Shown here piece by piece: positions 24,896 to 32,564 of a DNA stretch of 64,000 bases. Both the position numbers and the translations under genes were made by a program. Position 1 is the stretch's first letter, and every line of letters begins with the position of its first letter. A model generated the notes under the pieces. It did no database searches, was not told where the DNA came from, and was given only the letters and a program-made list of their open reading frames with translations. Origin of the DNA: an uncultured Lachnospiraceae bacterium. GTDB taxonomy: Bacteria > Bacillota > Clostridia > Lachnospirales > Lachnospiraceae. The stretch spans positions 1 to 64,000 of the forward strand of contig CAJTPO010000024.1 in assembly GCA_910578115.1 (NCBI GenBank). The letters are read 5' to 3'.

Positions 24896-25160
24896 TTATT
24901 TCACCCGAAGATCTCTGTCAAAATCTTCCCGGTCGTTCTCTTCCCTTCTTAACCGGCCCTCGCGGTCATGCCAGAGAAGCCGTAACAGCTTTTCTCTCCT
25001 CTTTGCCGTTACGTAAAATGTCCCTGTCCGGATATTTCGACTTGACACAAACAGACTGCCGGCCTTCTCGAATCGCTTCAATGACTTGTCCCGGATTGTG
25101 GCTTCCGGTCAGGCAGACGTTATCGCACTTTTCCATTTGAAGAGCTGATCCGGACTGCAA
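24896..25160 (-). other. Leader segment with two overlapping small reading frames
   Basis: This 265-nt stretch lies between riboswitch and lipoprotein gene. One frame (25160-24966) contains EKCDNVCLTGSHNPGQVIEA. Another (from a TTG at 25081 to 24896) ends RREENDREDFDRDLRVK. Both look protein-like where the other does not, as if one small gene of about 80 codons suffered a frameshift near 25010-25030. Neither start has a convincing ribosome site. It could be a decayed gene between riboswitch and operon, or simply a long expression platform. I do not recognise the protein. Confidence 0.35.
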
Positions 25161-25272
25161 AAGGCAGCCGGCCTCCCAAACGGAATCTGCAGTTTATCAC
25201 GTGTCTCACGGCGACGGGCTCGTACAGGATTTTCACCTGTTTCCCCGAACAGATTCTTTCCTATCATAATAC
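25141..25272 (-). promoter_or_regulatory. Cobalamin riboswitch
   Basis: On the minus strand the conserved core is visible: GGGGAAACAGGTGAAAATCC, then CCTGTACGAGCCCGTCGCC and GTGA. This is the B12-box region (G-GTGAAAATCC-ACG-GCCCGCC-GC-GTGA). The 3' part has a G-rich GGGAGGCCGGCTGCC and AGTCCGGATC as a plausible closing box. It precedes the DUF4430/ECF genes by about 265 nt. Cobalamin binding should lower expression of uptake genes. The exact borders and the terminator or anti-RBS switch were not resolved. Confidence 0.85.
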
Positions 25273-25307
25273 TTTATCTTTGTTTGGTCAACGAAATCTT
25301 CACAATC

Positions 25308-25359
25308 AGGAAAGACCACCCCGGCCTCATATACCATGAGGCCCCGGGTGGTCTTTCCT
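25308..25359. terminator. Large hairpin between OFA transporter and riboswitch
   Basis: A long stem pairs AGGAAAGACCACC with GGTGGTCTTTCCT (13 bp), extended by CCGG/CCTCAT pairing to a 5-nt loop. It lies 87 bp beyond the OFA-type gene stop (leftward) and just upstream of the riboswitch. T-richness is clearer on the + side (TATTTTGATC), so it may be a bidirectional or structural barrier rather than a textbook terminator. Confidence 0.65.
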
Positions 25360-25445
25360 GTATTTTGATCTGTATTTCCTTATTATTTACTATAAAAGTC
25401 TGCTCTTTCCTTCTAAGTCCGGCTTCTATGCCTGACTGCCGATGT

Positions 25446-26753
25446 TTATTTCTTCTTCGCATCCTTATTCAAAGGACGTACCATAAACAGGCTGATCAGC
25501 AGCGCCACGATATAGAGCACGATCGTCAGATACAGCACATTCTGATATCCCACCGGATTAATGCTGTTGCCGTGGGAATCCTGCATGAATTCTCCGGTAC
25601 TGTTCACGATCAGGTTCGCCACCTGGTTACCCGTAAGACCTGCAAACGCCCAGGCTGACAGCGTAATACCATGCAGCGCACTGATGCTGCCCATGCCGTA
25701 ATGGTCGGAAAGCAGTGTCGGCACGTTAGAGAAGCCGCCGCCGTATCCCGCATTGACTACGAAGATCAGTCCCAGTACAAGCACCACCAGAAGCATGTTG
25801 CCCTGTCCGTTCTTGATACCGCCCGTCAGCATTACCAGAGCGGTAAAGATGATGGAAAGCACGAAGATCAGCTTGTAGATGGTGTTCCTGTCTTTCATGG
25901 TATCCGCCCATGCGGAGAAGCCGAGACGTCCGCCCGCATTGAAGATCGCGGAAACCGTAGAGATCACGCCTACAGCGCCTGCCAGACCGATACATTTCAC
26001 GATCATCTTCTCCTGAGAGATCAGCGCCAGACCGCAGGTGATATTGATGTAGAACATCAGCCAGATACCGATATAATTGGCTACCGGTCTGGTCTTGATC
26101 ACAGCCATGATGCTCTGACCCTTCTCCTTCTTCTGCGGCTCATGCCATCCTTCAGGTTTCTTCAATAAAATGTGACCGGTGAACATCATGATAAAATATA
26201 CCACCGCCAAGATCAGGAACATCTTGTAGATGCCGCCTTCCCCCAGATTCTCCAGCATCGCCTGCATGATAGGGCTGGCAATCGCCTTTGCCGCACCGAA
26301 ACCTGCCACAGCCAGACCGGTGGCAAGACCCTTACGGTCTTCAAACCAGAGCATAAGCGTCTTGACCGGGGACAGATAACCGGTTCCAAGACCGACACCC
26401 ATGATAAAACCATAGCATATGTAGATACCGATAAGCGCCAGAGGGCTCTGCTGATGCTGGCCGCCGTAATAAATAAAGAATCCTGTTCCGGCCATACCTG
26501 CCGCGAAACAGATTGCGGCGATCAGGGATGATTTGTGAATATCTTTCTCCACCACATTTCCCAGGAATGCCGCCGACATACCCAGGAAGAAGATTGCGAA
26601 ACTGAACGCCCACTCCGTCGCACCTTTGGAGAAGCCGATGTAATCTGCGATCTCCTGGCTGAAAATCGACCAGCAGTACACCGTACCGATACTGCAATGG
26701 AGTAAAAGCGCCGGGATCGCGGCACAAATCCATTTGTTTTGACTCTTTTTCAT
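25446..26753 (-). CDS. OFA-family MFS transporter (oxalate/formate antiporter-like)
   Basis: 435 residues from ATG 26753 with AGGAT ahead; a start nine codons earlier lacks a ribosome site. Twelve predicted membrane segments. OFA-family traits include LLHCSIGTVYCWSIFSQEI in the first helix, GLGTGYLSPVKTLMLWFEDR between helices 4 and 5, and GYGGGFSNVPTLLSDHYG. Members move small mono- or dicarboxylates. No oxalate or formate metabolism genes are adjacent, so the substrate is open. The divergent sigma gene starts 162 bp away. Confidence 0.82.
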   Translation of the reverse strand: MKKSQNKWICAAIPALLLHCSIGTVYCWSIFSQEIADYIGFSKGATEWAFSFAIFFLGMSAAFLGNVVEKDIHKSSLIAAICFAAGMAGTGFFIYYGGQHQQSPLALIGIYICYGFIMGVGLGTGYLSPVKTLMLWFEDRKGLATGLAVAGFGAAKAIASPIMQAMLENLGEGGIYKMFLILAVVYFIMMFTGHILLKKPEGWHEPQKKEKGQSIMAVIKTRPVANYIGIWLMFYINITCGLALISQEKMIVKCIGLAGAVGVISTVSAIFNAGGRLGFSAWADTMKDRNTIYKLIFVLSIIFTALVMLTGGIKNGQGNMLLVVLVLGLIFVVNAGYGGGFSNVPTLLSDHYGMGSISALHGITLSAWAFAGLTGNQVANLIVNSTGEFMQDSHGNSINPVGYQNVLYLTIVLYIVALLISLFMVRPLNKDAKKK

Positions 26754-26914
26754 GTTGAATCCTATCCTCTCTTTCGTCATTAAAATCTCTTATCTATTTT
26801 ACTCTTAATCAGAGCAGATTTCAATTCCAAAAACACGCTTTTCCTGAATCATTTCCCTCATTCCTTACGTTATAATAAACAAATAACAGATAATCAGGAA
26901 GGCAGGATATCACT

Positions 26915-27439
26915 TTGGCGCGCGAAGACGAACTGATCAGACAAATTCAAAAAGGCCGACAGGAATGTCTGGATGAATTGATAGAACTGTATTACCCTGC
27001 CATCCTGCGCTATTGTCTGTGGCATATGCCGGATTCGGAGAGTGCACAGGATGCCGCCCAAGAAACCTTCTTAAAGCTGGTGCGTTTTATCGGACGCTAT
27101 GAGCACAGAGGACACTTCAAAGCCTTCCTCTACCGGATCGCCGCCAACGCCTGCATTGACATAAAGCGCAGTCTTCCGGCCGCGGAACCGCTTTCGGAAG
27201 AGCCGGACCACATTATCTGCCGGCCGGAATCCGGCTATCAGGCTGCCGAAGACAGACAGCTTCTTGCAGCGGCTTTCACCTGTCTGCAGGAAGATCAGCA
27301 GGAGCTTATCCTGCTTCGTTACGGACAGGAGCTGACCCTGCGGGAGATTGCCGCCGTCACCGGACTGCCGCTGCGCACGGTGCAGACCCGCCTTAATCGA
27401 ACCTTGAAAAAGCTGCGGTTGCTTCTGAAAAACCCCTGA
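26915..27439 (+). CDS. ECF-type sigma-70 family RNA polymerase sigma factor
   Basis: 174 residues from TTG 26915 with AGGCAGGA upstream. Region 2 (about 10-75) includes YYPAILRYCLWHMPDSESAQ and ETFLKLVRFI. Region 4 (about 115-165) is a helix-turn-helix with LRYGQELTLREIAAVTGLPL. A near-consensus TATAAT is at 26872-26877 without a clear -35. It heads a rightward cluster with a membrane protein and an ABC transporter. By analogy with other ECF loci it probably activates this cluster in response to an envelope signal. Confidence 0.88.
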   Translation: MAREDELIRQIQKGRQECLDELIELYYPAILRYCLWHMPDSESAQDAAQETFLKLVRFIGRYEHRGHFKAFLYRIAANACIDIKRSLPAAEPLSEEPDHIICRPESGYQAAEDRQLLAAAFTCLQEDQQELILLRYGQELTLREIAAVTGLPLRTVQTRLNRTLKKLRLLLKNP

Positions 27440-27457
27440 AAGCACATGGGAGGGCTT

Positions 27458-28228
27458 ATGAAAAAAAGAAAACAATGGAACACCTTTTTTGCCATCGAAA
27501 AGAATCTTGCCTATGATTCCTCTATGCAGACCACGAAAGAACTCGCAGCGCTTTGCCTGGACGCCGCTGCTGCAAAGCACAGAGCATCTTTGTCTTTCGG
27601 TGCCCTGATCCGAAAGCAGCTTGCTTTTACCTTCTGGAAGATCTGGTTTTTCCAGGGCCTGGTACTGGCTGCGCTCTGCGCCACTTTCCTTTGTCTGTAC
27701 CATGAAACACTCCTGAACCAGATCACTTCCCCGCTGCCGGAATTCCTCTGCCTGAGCAGCGGTATCGTAGTGCTGAGCGCCATTCCGATCCTTCGAAGAT
27801 CTTCCCGGTATCGTATGATGGAACTGGAACAGTCAACCCGCTTCTCTACCCTGGGAAGCCTGGCGGCACAGCTTATTTTTATCGGCATCGGGGACCTTGC
27901 CATGTTGTCCGTTCTGGCATTTATCGTATGGCAGCATGGTTTGACCGGTTCGGTCATATTCATCTATCTTATCATACCGTTCCTGACTGCTGCCACCAGC
28001 TGCCTGATGTTGTGGATCCGCAGCGCTCCTTCTGCCTTTGAGCAGCGCGCAGTGCTGCTCTGTGCAGCCGCCACGCTGCTGATATGGCAGGTTATCGACT
28101 GGTACAAAGATTCCCGGCCAGACGGCGGACTCTGGTTCTGGTATCTGTACGCCTTTTTCTGTCTCGGCATCCTGTACCGTGAATATCGGAAGCTGCGGCT
28201 TGTCAGCTATACGGAGAAAATGCTCTGA
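27458..28228 (+). CDS. Six-helix membrane protein, possible anti-sigma factor
   Basis: 256 residues from ATG 27458 (GGGAGGG ahead), 18 bp after the sigma stop. About 70 cytoplasmic N-terminal residues with basic and helical character are followed by six membrane helices: WKIWFFQGLVLAALCATF, FLCLSSGIVVLSAIPIL, LIFIGIGDLAMLSVLAFIVW and three more. No zinc-finger HxxxCxxC anti-sigma motif is present. Position after an ECF sigma gene suggests an anti-sigma role through the cytoplasmic domain, but this is inferred from context only. I do not recognise a named family. Confidence 0.6.
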   Translation: MKKRKQWNTFFAIEKNLAYDSSMQTTKELAALCLDAAAAKHRASLSFGALIRKQLAFTFWKIWFFQGLVLAALCATFLCLYHETLLNQITSPLPEFLCLSSGIVVLSAIPILRRSSRYRMMELEQSTRFSTLGSLAAQLIFIGIGDLAMLSVLAFIVWQHGLTGSVIFIYLIIPFLTAATSCLMLWIRSAPSAFEQRAVLLCAAATLLIWQVIDWYKDSRPDGGLWFWYLYAFFCLGILYREYRKLRLVSYTEKML

Positions 28229-28307
28229 CCCCATGATCCATGTCCCTATCCCGCCCAAACCAGACCACGCAAAGAAAAAATAAACAACACCCTGTAAGGA
28301 GGCATCT

Positions 28308-29186
28308 ATGGAACTCACATTAGAACATGTATCAAAGCAATTCAAAGACAGACAAAACAGTAAGATTGCTGTAGACGACGTCAGCCTGAAATTTGGCCCC
28401 GGCGTCTGGGGCCTGCTGGGCGCCAACGGTTCCGGCAAGACTACCCTGATGCGCATGATCTGCGGCATTATGAAGCCCACTTCGGGCCGCATCTGTTACG
28501 ACGGCGTGGAGATTGATCATCTCGGCGACGCTTACCGGGATGTGATCGGATATCTCCCCCAGGAATTCGGCTTCTACCCCGAATTCACCGTACAGCAGTA
28601 TCTGGAATATATCGCCGCCCTGAAAGGCCTGACGGACAAACAGACCCGGCAAAAGATCGACGAACTGTTAACCCGCCTGTCACTGGAAGACGTGCGGAAG
28701 AAAAGGATCTCCAAACTCTCCGGCGGCATGAAACGCCGGGTGGGCATCGGTCAGGCGCTCCTGAACGATCCGGAATTCCTTGTGCTGGATGAACCTACCA
28801 GCGGTCTGGATCCCGGCGAACGCGTCCGCTTCCGCAATCTGCTGTCAGAGTTCGCCCACGACAGGATCGTGCTGATCTCCACCCATATCGTGTCCGATAT
28901 CGAATATATTGCGACCTGCAACGCCATTATGAAAAACGGCACTATCCTGCAGACCGGTTCCACCCGGGAACTGGTCGTCCAGATGGAAGGAAGGGTCTTC
29001 GAGGCTTCGATCAACCCCCGGGATTTAAGTCGTCTGGAAGAAAAGGTGCAGGTAGTCAACGTGCGCAACGAAGCCGACGGCAGTGTCTCCCTCCGCTATC
29101 TGGGAACCCCGGACGATATCCCGCAGGCAAGGCCGCAGGAGCCCCGGCTGGAAGACCTCTACCTGGAACTGTTCCCCAGAAAATAA
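28308..29186 (+). CDS. ABC transporter ATP-binding protein (drug/peptide export type)
   Basis: 292 residues. Walker A is GANGSGKTTLM, the signature is LSGGMKRRVGIGQALL, Walker B is FLVLDEPTSGLD and the switch region is ISTHIVSDIE. The C-terminal extension (about 215-292) is typical of CcmA/DrrA-like export ATPases. It pairs with the permease starting 35 bp downstream. In this cluster it could confer protection against, or release of, a membrane-active compound. Confidence 0.92.
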   Translation: MELTLEHVSKQFKDRQNSKIAVDDVSLKFGPGVWGLLGANGSGKTTLMRMICGIMKPTSGRICYDGVEIDHLGDAYRDVIGYLPQEFGFYPEFTVQQYLEYIAALKGLTDKQTRQKIDELLTRLSLEDVRKKRISKLSGGMKRRVGIGQALLNDPEFLVLDEPTSGLDPGERVRFRNLLSEFAHDRIVLISTHIVSDIEYIATCNAIMKNGTILQTGSTRELVVQMEGRVFEASINPRDLSRLEEKVQVVNVRNEADGSVSLRYLGTPDDIPQARPQEPRLEDLYLELFPRK

Positions 29187-29221
29187 AAAAGAAAAATATA
29201 ACAGCAGAAAGGATAACAACT

Positions 29222-30466
29222 ATGTGGAAATTATACAGACAAGAACTGAAACGCATTCTCTGCACCAGAAGCACCCTTCTGTTTCTGGCGGCAGCGCTGG
29301 CACTGTCGGTTTTCATGGCCTGGGTACCGGTCACCTTCGAACGCTATGCCTATGAAGAAAACGGAAAAGAAATCGTTATAGAAGGCCCGGAAGCCCTGGC
29401 CCTCACAAAACAGATGGAAGCCCCCTCCGCCGGAGAAGTGACGCCCGAAAAGCTGGCGCAGGGACTCTCTTTTTACCACAAAAATCTGGAAATCTACGAT
29501 GATTTCTATAATGAGGAGTTTCCCTTAAACCTCAGAGTACAGGAAATCTATCCCTGGCGGCCGCTGATGATGAGACTCAGAGAAGCCATGGCCGATCCGG
29601 TAAGCGGCATGGCGCCGGAATATACGGACATCTCCACCGACGACGCACTGGCATTCTATGACCGCTGCCAGAGCCACATTGCCGACTTGATGAAGCTGGA
29701 ACAGAAAGACAATCCGGCGGCACAGCAGACAGCGGTACAGATGTATGAAAAGGTCAGAACGCCTTTTTACTACTATCCCGGCTACGGCAGCAATGTGGCC
29801 GAATACGAAGGGTTCTGCCTCTTCCTGCTCATGTTCCTTTGCGTGATGATCACCGCGCCGCTTTTTTGCTGTGAATACCAGACCGGCGCGGACGATATCC
29901 TGCGCAGCACCAGACACGGGCGCAAAAGACTGGCGCTGGTCAAGATCCTGGCTGCCCTCAGCATCAGCATCGCCGCTTTTATTCCCTGCATGATCCTGTT
30001 CCAGCTCATCTCCAACAGCCTTTTTGGCTGGGAGTGCCGGCAGACCTCCATGCAGCTCCTGTTTTCGGTAGTCAGCCTGCTGGATCTGAATGTGGGGCAG
30101 CTGCAAAATCTTGTCATGCTGGGTGGCTTTGTAACACTGCTCTCCAGCATCAGTTTCGTGCTCTTTCTCTCCGCCGCGTGCAAAAACACCACGATAGCCA
30201 CCGGTCTGACCATCGCCTCCGCTCTCCTGCCGTCCCTTTTCTATATGCTGATCGGCGGCAGTCTGGGATCGTATCTGCGGGTACTGCTTCCTTCCGGCGG
30301 ACTGGGCGGCAGCAATGCCCTGCTGTACGCCCTGACAGATTTTGAATTTCTGAAAGTCGGCCCGCTCTCGGTGTGGACGCCCTGGCTGCTGTTCATCGTC
30401 CCGGCGCTGGAGATTCCGCTGTTTCTCTTCCTGACCGTACGCACCTACTGCCGCCGGTCCATGTGA
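29222..30466 (+). CDS. ABC transporter permease (ABC-2-like)
   Basis: 414 residues. One N-terminal helix (STLLFLAAALALSVFMAW) and an extracellular domain of about 160 residues are followed by five helices in the C-terminal half, including LFLLMFLCVMITAPLFCCEY and ILAALSISIAAFIPCMILF. The cytoplasmic YQTGADDILRSTRHGRKRL loop resembles the coupling region of ABC-2 permeases. It forms the exporter with the preceding ATPase. It is the last gene of the sigma-led cluster and converges on the metallo-beta-lactamase gene with a 41-bp gap. Confidence 0.78.
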   Translation: MWKLYRQELKRILCTRSTLLFLAAALALSVFMAWVPVTFERYAYEENGKEIVIEGPEALALTKQMEAPSAGEVTPEKLAQGLSFYHKNLEIYDDFYNEEFPLNLRVQEIYPWRPLMMRLREAMADPVSGMAPEYTDISTDDALAFYDRCQSHIADLMKLEQKDNPAAQQTAVQMYEKVRTPFYYYPGYGSNVAEYEGFCLFLLMFLCVMITAPLFCCEYQTGADDILRSTRHGRKRLALVKILAALSISIAAFIPCMILFQLISNSLFGWECRQTSMQLLFSVVSLLDLNVGQLQNLVMLGGFVTLLSSISFVLFLSAACKNTTIATGLTIASALLPSLFYMLIGGSLGSYLRVLLPSGGLGGSNALLYALTDFEFLKVGPLSVWTPWLLFIVPALEIPLFLFLTVRTYCRRSM

Positions 30467-30507
30467 GCTGCAATACTGAAAACTGCATCACTCCTGCCCG
30501 GCCCACA

Positions 30508-32136
30508 CTACGGATTACACTTTTTGCAGGGAATATCAAACCCGGCCGCTACCGCCTCTTCCCGCGTATTAAAATACGCACGGTTCTTCTCATCCGGAAG
30601 ATAACTGCAGGCCGCTTTGTGCAGACGGTCATTATTTTTATTTCCTATATAGTTTCCCGTCTGCGCAGCCTCCTGCGGCGGCTGTACCGCTTCAGCATCT
30701 CCACCCTCTTCCTGCGGCTGTTCCTGGGGATTATCCGTCCCTTGTACACTGCCCTGTGTGGATACCGCGGCATCAGCTCTGTCAACACCTGCGCTGTCAC
30801 CTGCATCATTTCCGGTGGTATTCCCTGTCTGTACGTTTTCATCTGTCTGCGCGCTGTCACCTGCATCACTGCTCTGTCCACTGCTGCTCTCCCTGTCAGG
30901 CTGCCCACTCTGTGATCGGTCACCCTCCTCCGTATGGGAACCGCCTGTCGGTTCTCCCGCCTTCCAGCTCTGTGACGGTGCACTGTTCCATGTGATCCCG
31001 CTGCCGTCCGAAACGGCTGTGACGGTTCCCTGTTCATCATTTCTGAATACTTCTACCCCCATGGAACGCAGCTTATTGAGCGTATCCGCATGGGGATGTC
31101 CGTAGCTGTTGTCCTCACCACAGCTGATCACCGCATACGACGGGGCGACTGCATCTAAAAAGGACTGCGAGGAAGAATAGCGGCTTCCGTGATGTCCCAC
31201 TTTAATCACATCCGCCTTCACATCTGCGCCGCCTCTTATGATATCATCCTCCGCTTCGGCTTCCGCATCTCCCATGAATAAAAATCTGTTCGTGCCGTGC
31301 GTAACCAACAGGACCACGGAATTATTATTGGCGTCTTCATAGGATGTTCTCGGCCCCAGGATCGTACAGACGGCACTGCCCAGCATAAATTCATGCCCTG
31401 CCGCCGGAAGCGTACTTTTATAGCCTTTCTGGTCCATCGTATCCAATACATCCCGATAGGTCTTCGTGTCTTTGGATACATCCGGCAATATGACCGTCTC
31501 ACAGTCAAATTTGTAGAGTACGACATCCAGTCCCCCTACATGATCTGCATCCGGATGTGTGCCGATGACATATTTAAGCGTCTCCACGCCCTGCTTTGTA
31601 AGATAATTCTGTACGGCAGTACCTTTGCTGTTGTCGCCTGCATCGATCAACATATATTCGCCGTCGCAGACAAGCAGCATACAGTCCCCCTGCCCTACAT
31701 CCAGATAGTGGACAGTCAGTTCCGCAGCTTCCGGTTTCCAATCGTCCGCCGCGTCCCCATTTTCCGCCTCCGATGAGACCCTCTTTTCTTCCGGAATTTC
31801 TTCCTGCTCCGCCAGCAGTACGGAATCCGATTCCGTCTGGCCCGCCGTCTCCATCACATCCGTTGTCTGACCGAAAGTCTGCTCCTTATCCTGCTGTGTT
31901 TCCAGGGGCGAAGTCAGGATTGCCGTAAAGAACAGTACGACCACTGCCGGAACGGAAAAATATGGTTTGATCTTTTTACCGCCCCTGGCAATTAACTTTA
32001 GAACAAGCGGATTGCACAGCATGGCGGCCGCAAACATCAGCAGGCCTCCATGAATGCTTTCCGTAAAGAGCACTGCCGCCATCAGCAGCAGAAAAACAGA
32101 CACCAGCCACAATACAATATTTTTGACCGTCTTCAT
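30508..32136 (-). CDS. ComEC-C-like metallo-beta-lactamase protein with Ada-like zinc domain
   Basis: 542 residues from ATG 32136 behind GGAGGTGAAC. Two N-terminal membrane helices (about 1-50) and a linker precede a metallo-beta-lactamase domain (about 135-385) with GTHPDADHVGG and VGHHGSRYSSS, as in the C-terminal nuclease-like domain of ComEC. A low-complexity Ser/Gln/Asp/Gly spacer (about 395-490, with repeated DAGDSA) leads to a C-terminal region (HKAACSYL...CKKCNP) resembling the Ada metal-binding domain with four cysteine/histidine ligands. The ComEC channel is absent, so this is not a complete uptake protein. An exported or surface DNA-processing enzyme is likely. Confidence 0.78.
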   Translation of the reverse strand: MKTVKNIVLWLVSVFLLLMAAVLFTESIHGGLLMFAAAMLCNPLVLKLIARGGKKIKPYFSVPAVVVLFFTAILTSPLETQQDKEQTFGQTTDVMETAGQTESDSVLLAEQEEIPEEKRVSSEAENGDAADDWKPEAAELTVHYLDVGQGDCMLLVCDGEYMLIDAGDNSKGTAVQNYLTKQGVETLKYVIGTHPDADHVGGLDVVLYKFDCETVILPDVSKDTKTYRDVLDTMDQKGYKSTLPAAGHEFMLGSAVCTILGPRTSYEDANNNSVVLLVTHGTNRFLFMGDAEAEAEDDIIRGGADVKADVIKVGHHGSRYSSSQSFLDAVAPSYAVISCGEDNSYGHPHADTLNKLRSMGVEVFRNDEQGTVTAVSDGSGITWNSAPSQSWKAGEPTGGSHTEEGDRSQSGQPDRESSSGQSSDAGDSAQTDENVQTGNTTGNDAGDSAGVDRADAAVSTQGSVQGTDNPQEQPQEEGGDAEAVQPPQEAAQTGNYIGNKNNDRLHKAACSYLPDEKNRAYFNTREEAVAAGFDIPCKKCNP

Positions 32137-32284
32137 GTTCACCTCCATACCGGATCCGGACAAGGCCTGCCGCAAAATACACACAAACAGCCGGCTCATG
32201 CCAGCACGGCTCCCGGCCCGCCGGGTAAACAGCCTGTCACTGGATTCCTCTATGCAATTTCATTCTCAGGATAATTTTGAAGAT

Positions 32285-32308
32285 TACCCTCAGTGAACAC
32301 TGAGGGTA
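32285..32308. terminator. Perfect 11-bp hairpin with 2-nt centre
   Basis: TACCCTCAGTG, AA, CACTGAGGGTA. It lies in the 428-bp gap between the exporter operon and the metallo-beta-lactamase gene, followed on + by ACTATATAATATTTT. It may terminate read-through in either direction. The T tract is weak on the minus strand. Confidence 0.5.
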
Positions 32309-32360
32309 CTATATAATATTTTACAGATTTCCACAGAAAATGGCAAGAGATAATTCAAAA

Positions 32361-32546
32361 GATGCCGTTCACGATCCGGCCGGATGCCCTGCGGAGAAGG
32401 GCCGATGCCCTCCTGGTACAACAAATCTTAATTAACCGGCACACAGCGCCGTTAATCGACGCAGCACGCTGCGCCTCATTCCTCTGTCCTGCTTATGGAA
32501 TGATCATCCTGCGCCAATGTATCAGAAATCAATGATTCGTTGTACC
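32361..32546 (-). other. Cloverleaf-like palindromic intergenic element
   Basis: Starting 19 bp after the exporter stop, a 13-bp outer stem (GGTACAACAAATC at 32415-32427 with 32534-32546, one G-T pair) encloses three hairpins. These are ATTAAC-CGGC/GCC-GTTAAT (32431-32456), CGCAGC/GCTGCG (32460-32473) and TCATTCC/GGAATGA (32476-32503). Beyond the outer stem (leftward) lie GGAGGG, GGGC/GCCC stems and the 12-bp palindrome ATCCGGCCGGAT. No long reading frame is convincing. The pattern fits a structured RNA or a small non-autonomous mobile element. No target duplication is evident. This element and the 11-bp hairpin fill the gap 32137-32564. Confidence 0.55.
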
Positions 32547-32564
32547 GGCCAAATTTACATATTC

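Noticed and set aside
30508..32136. Full ComEC competence channel
   Set aside because: Only two N-terminal helices are present; the multi-helix competence domain is absent.
32415..32546. tRNA or tmRNA gene suggested by the cloverleaf shape
   Set aside because: The outer stem is 13 bp, there is no TTCGA-type T loop, no anticodon arm geometry and no CCA end.
32534..32546. Integron attC site formed by the imperfect palindrome
   Set aside because: The ends do not fit the GTTRRRY and RYYYAAC core sites and no integrase is present.
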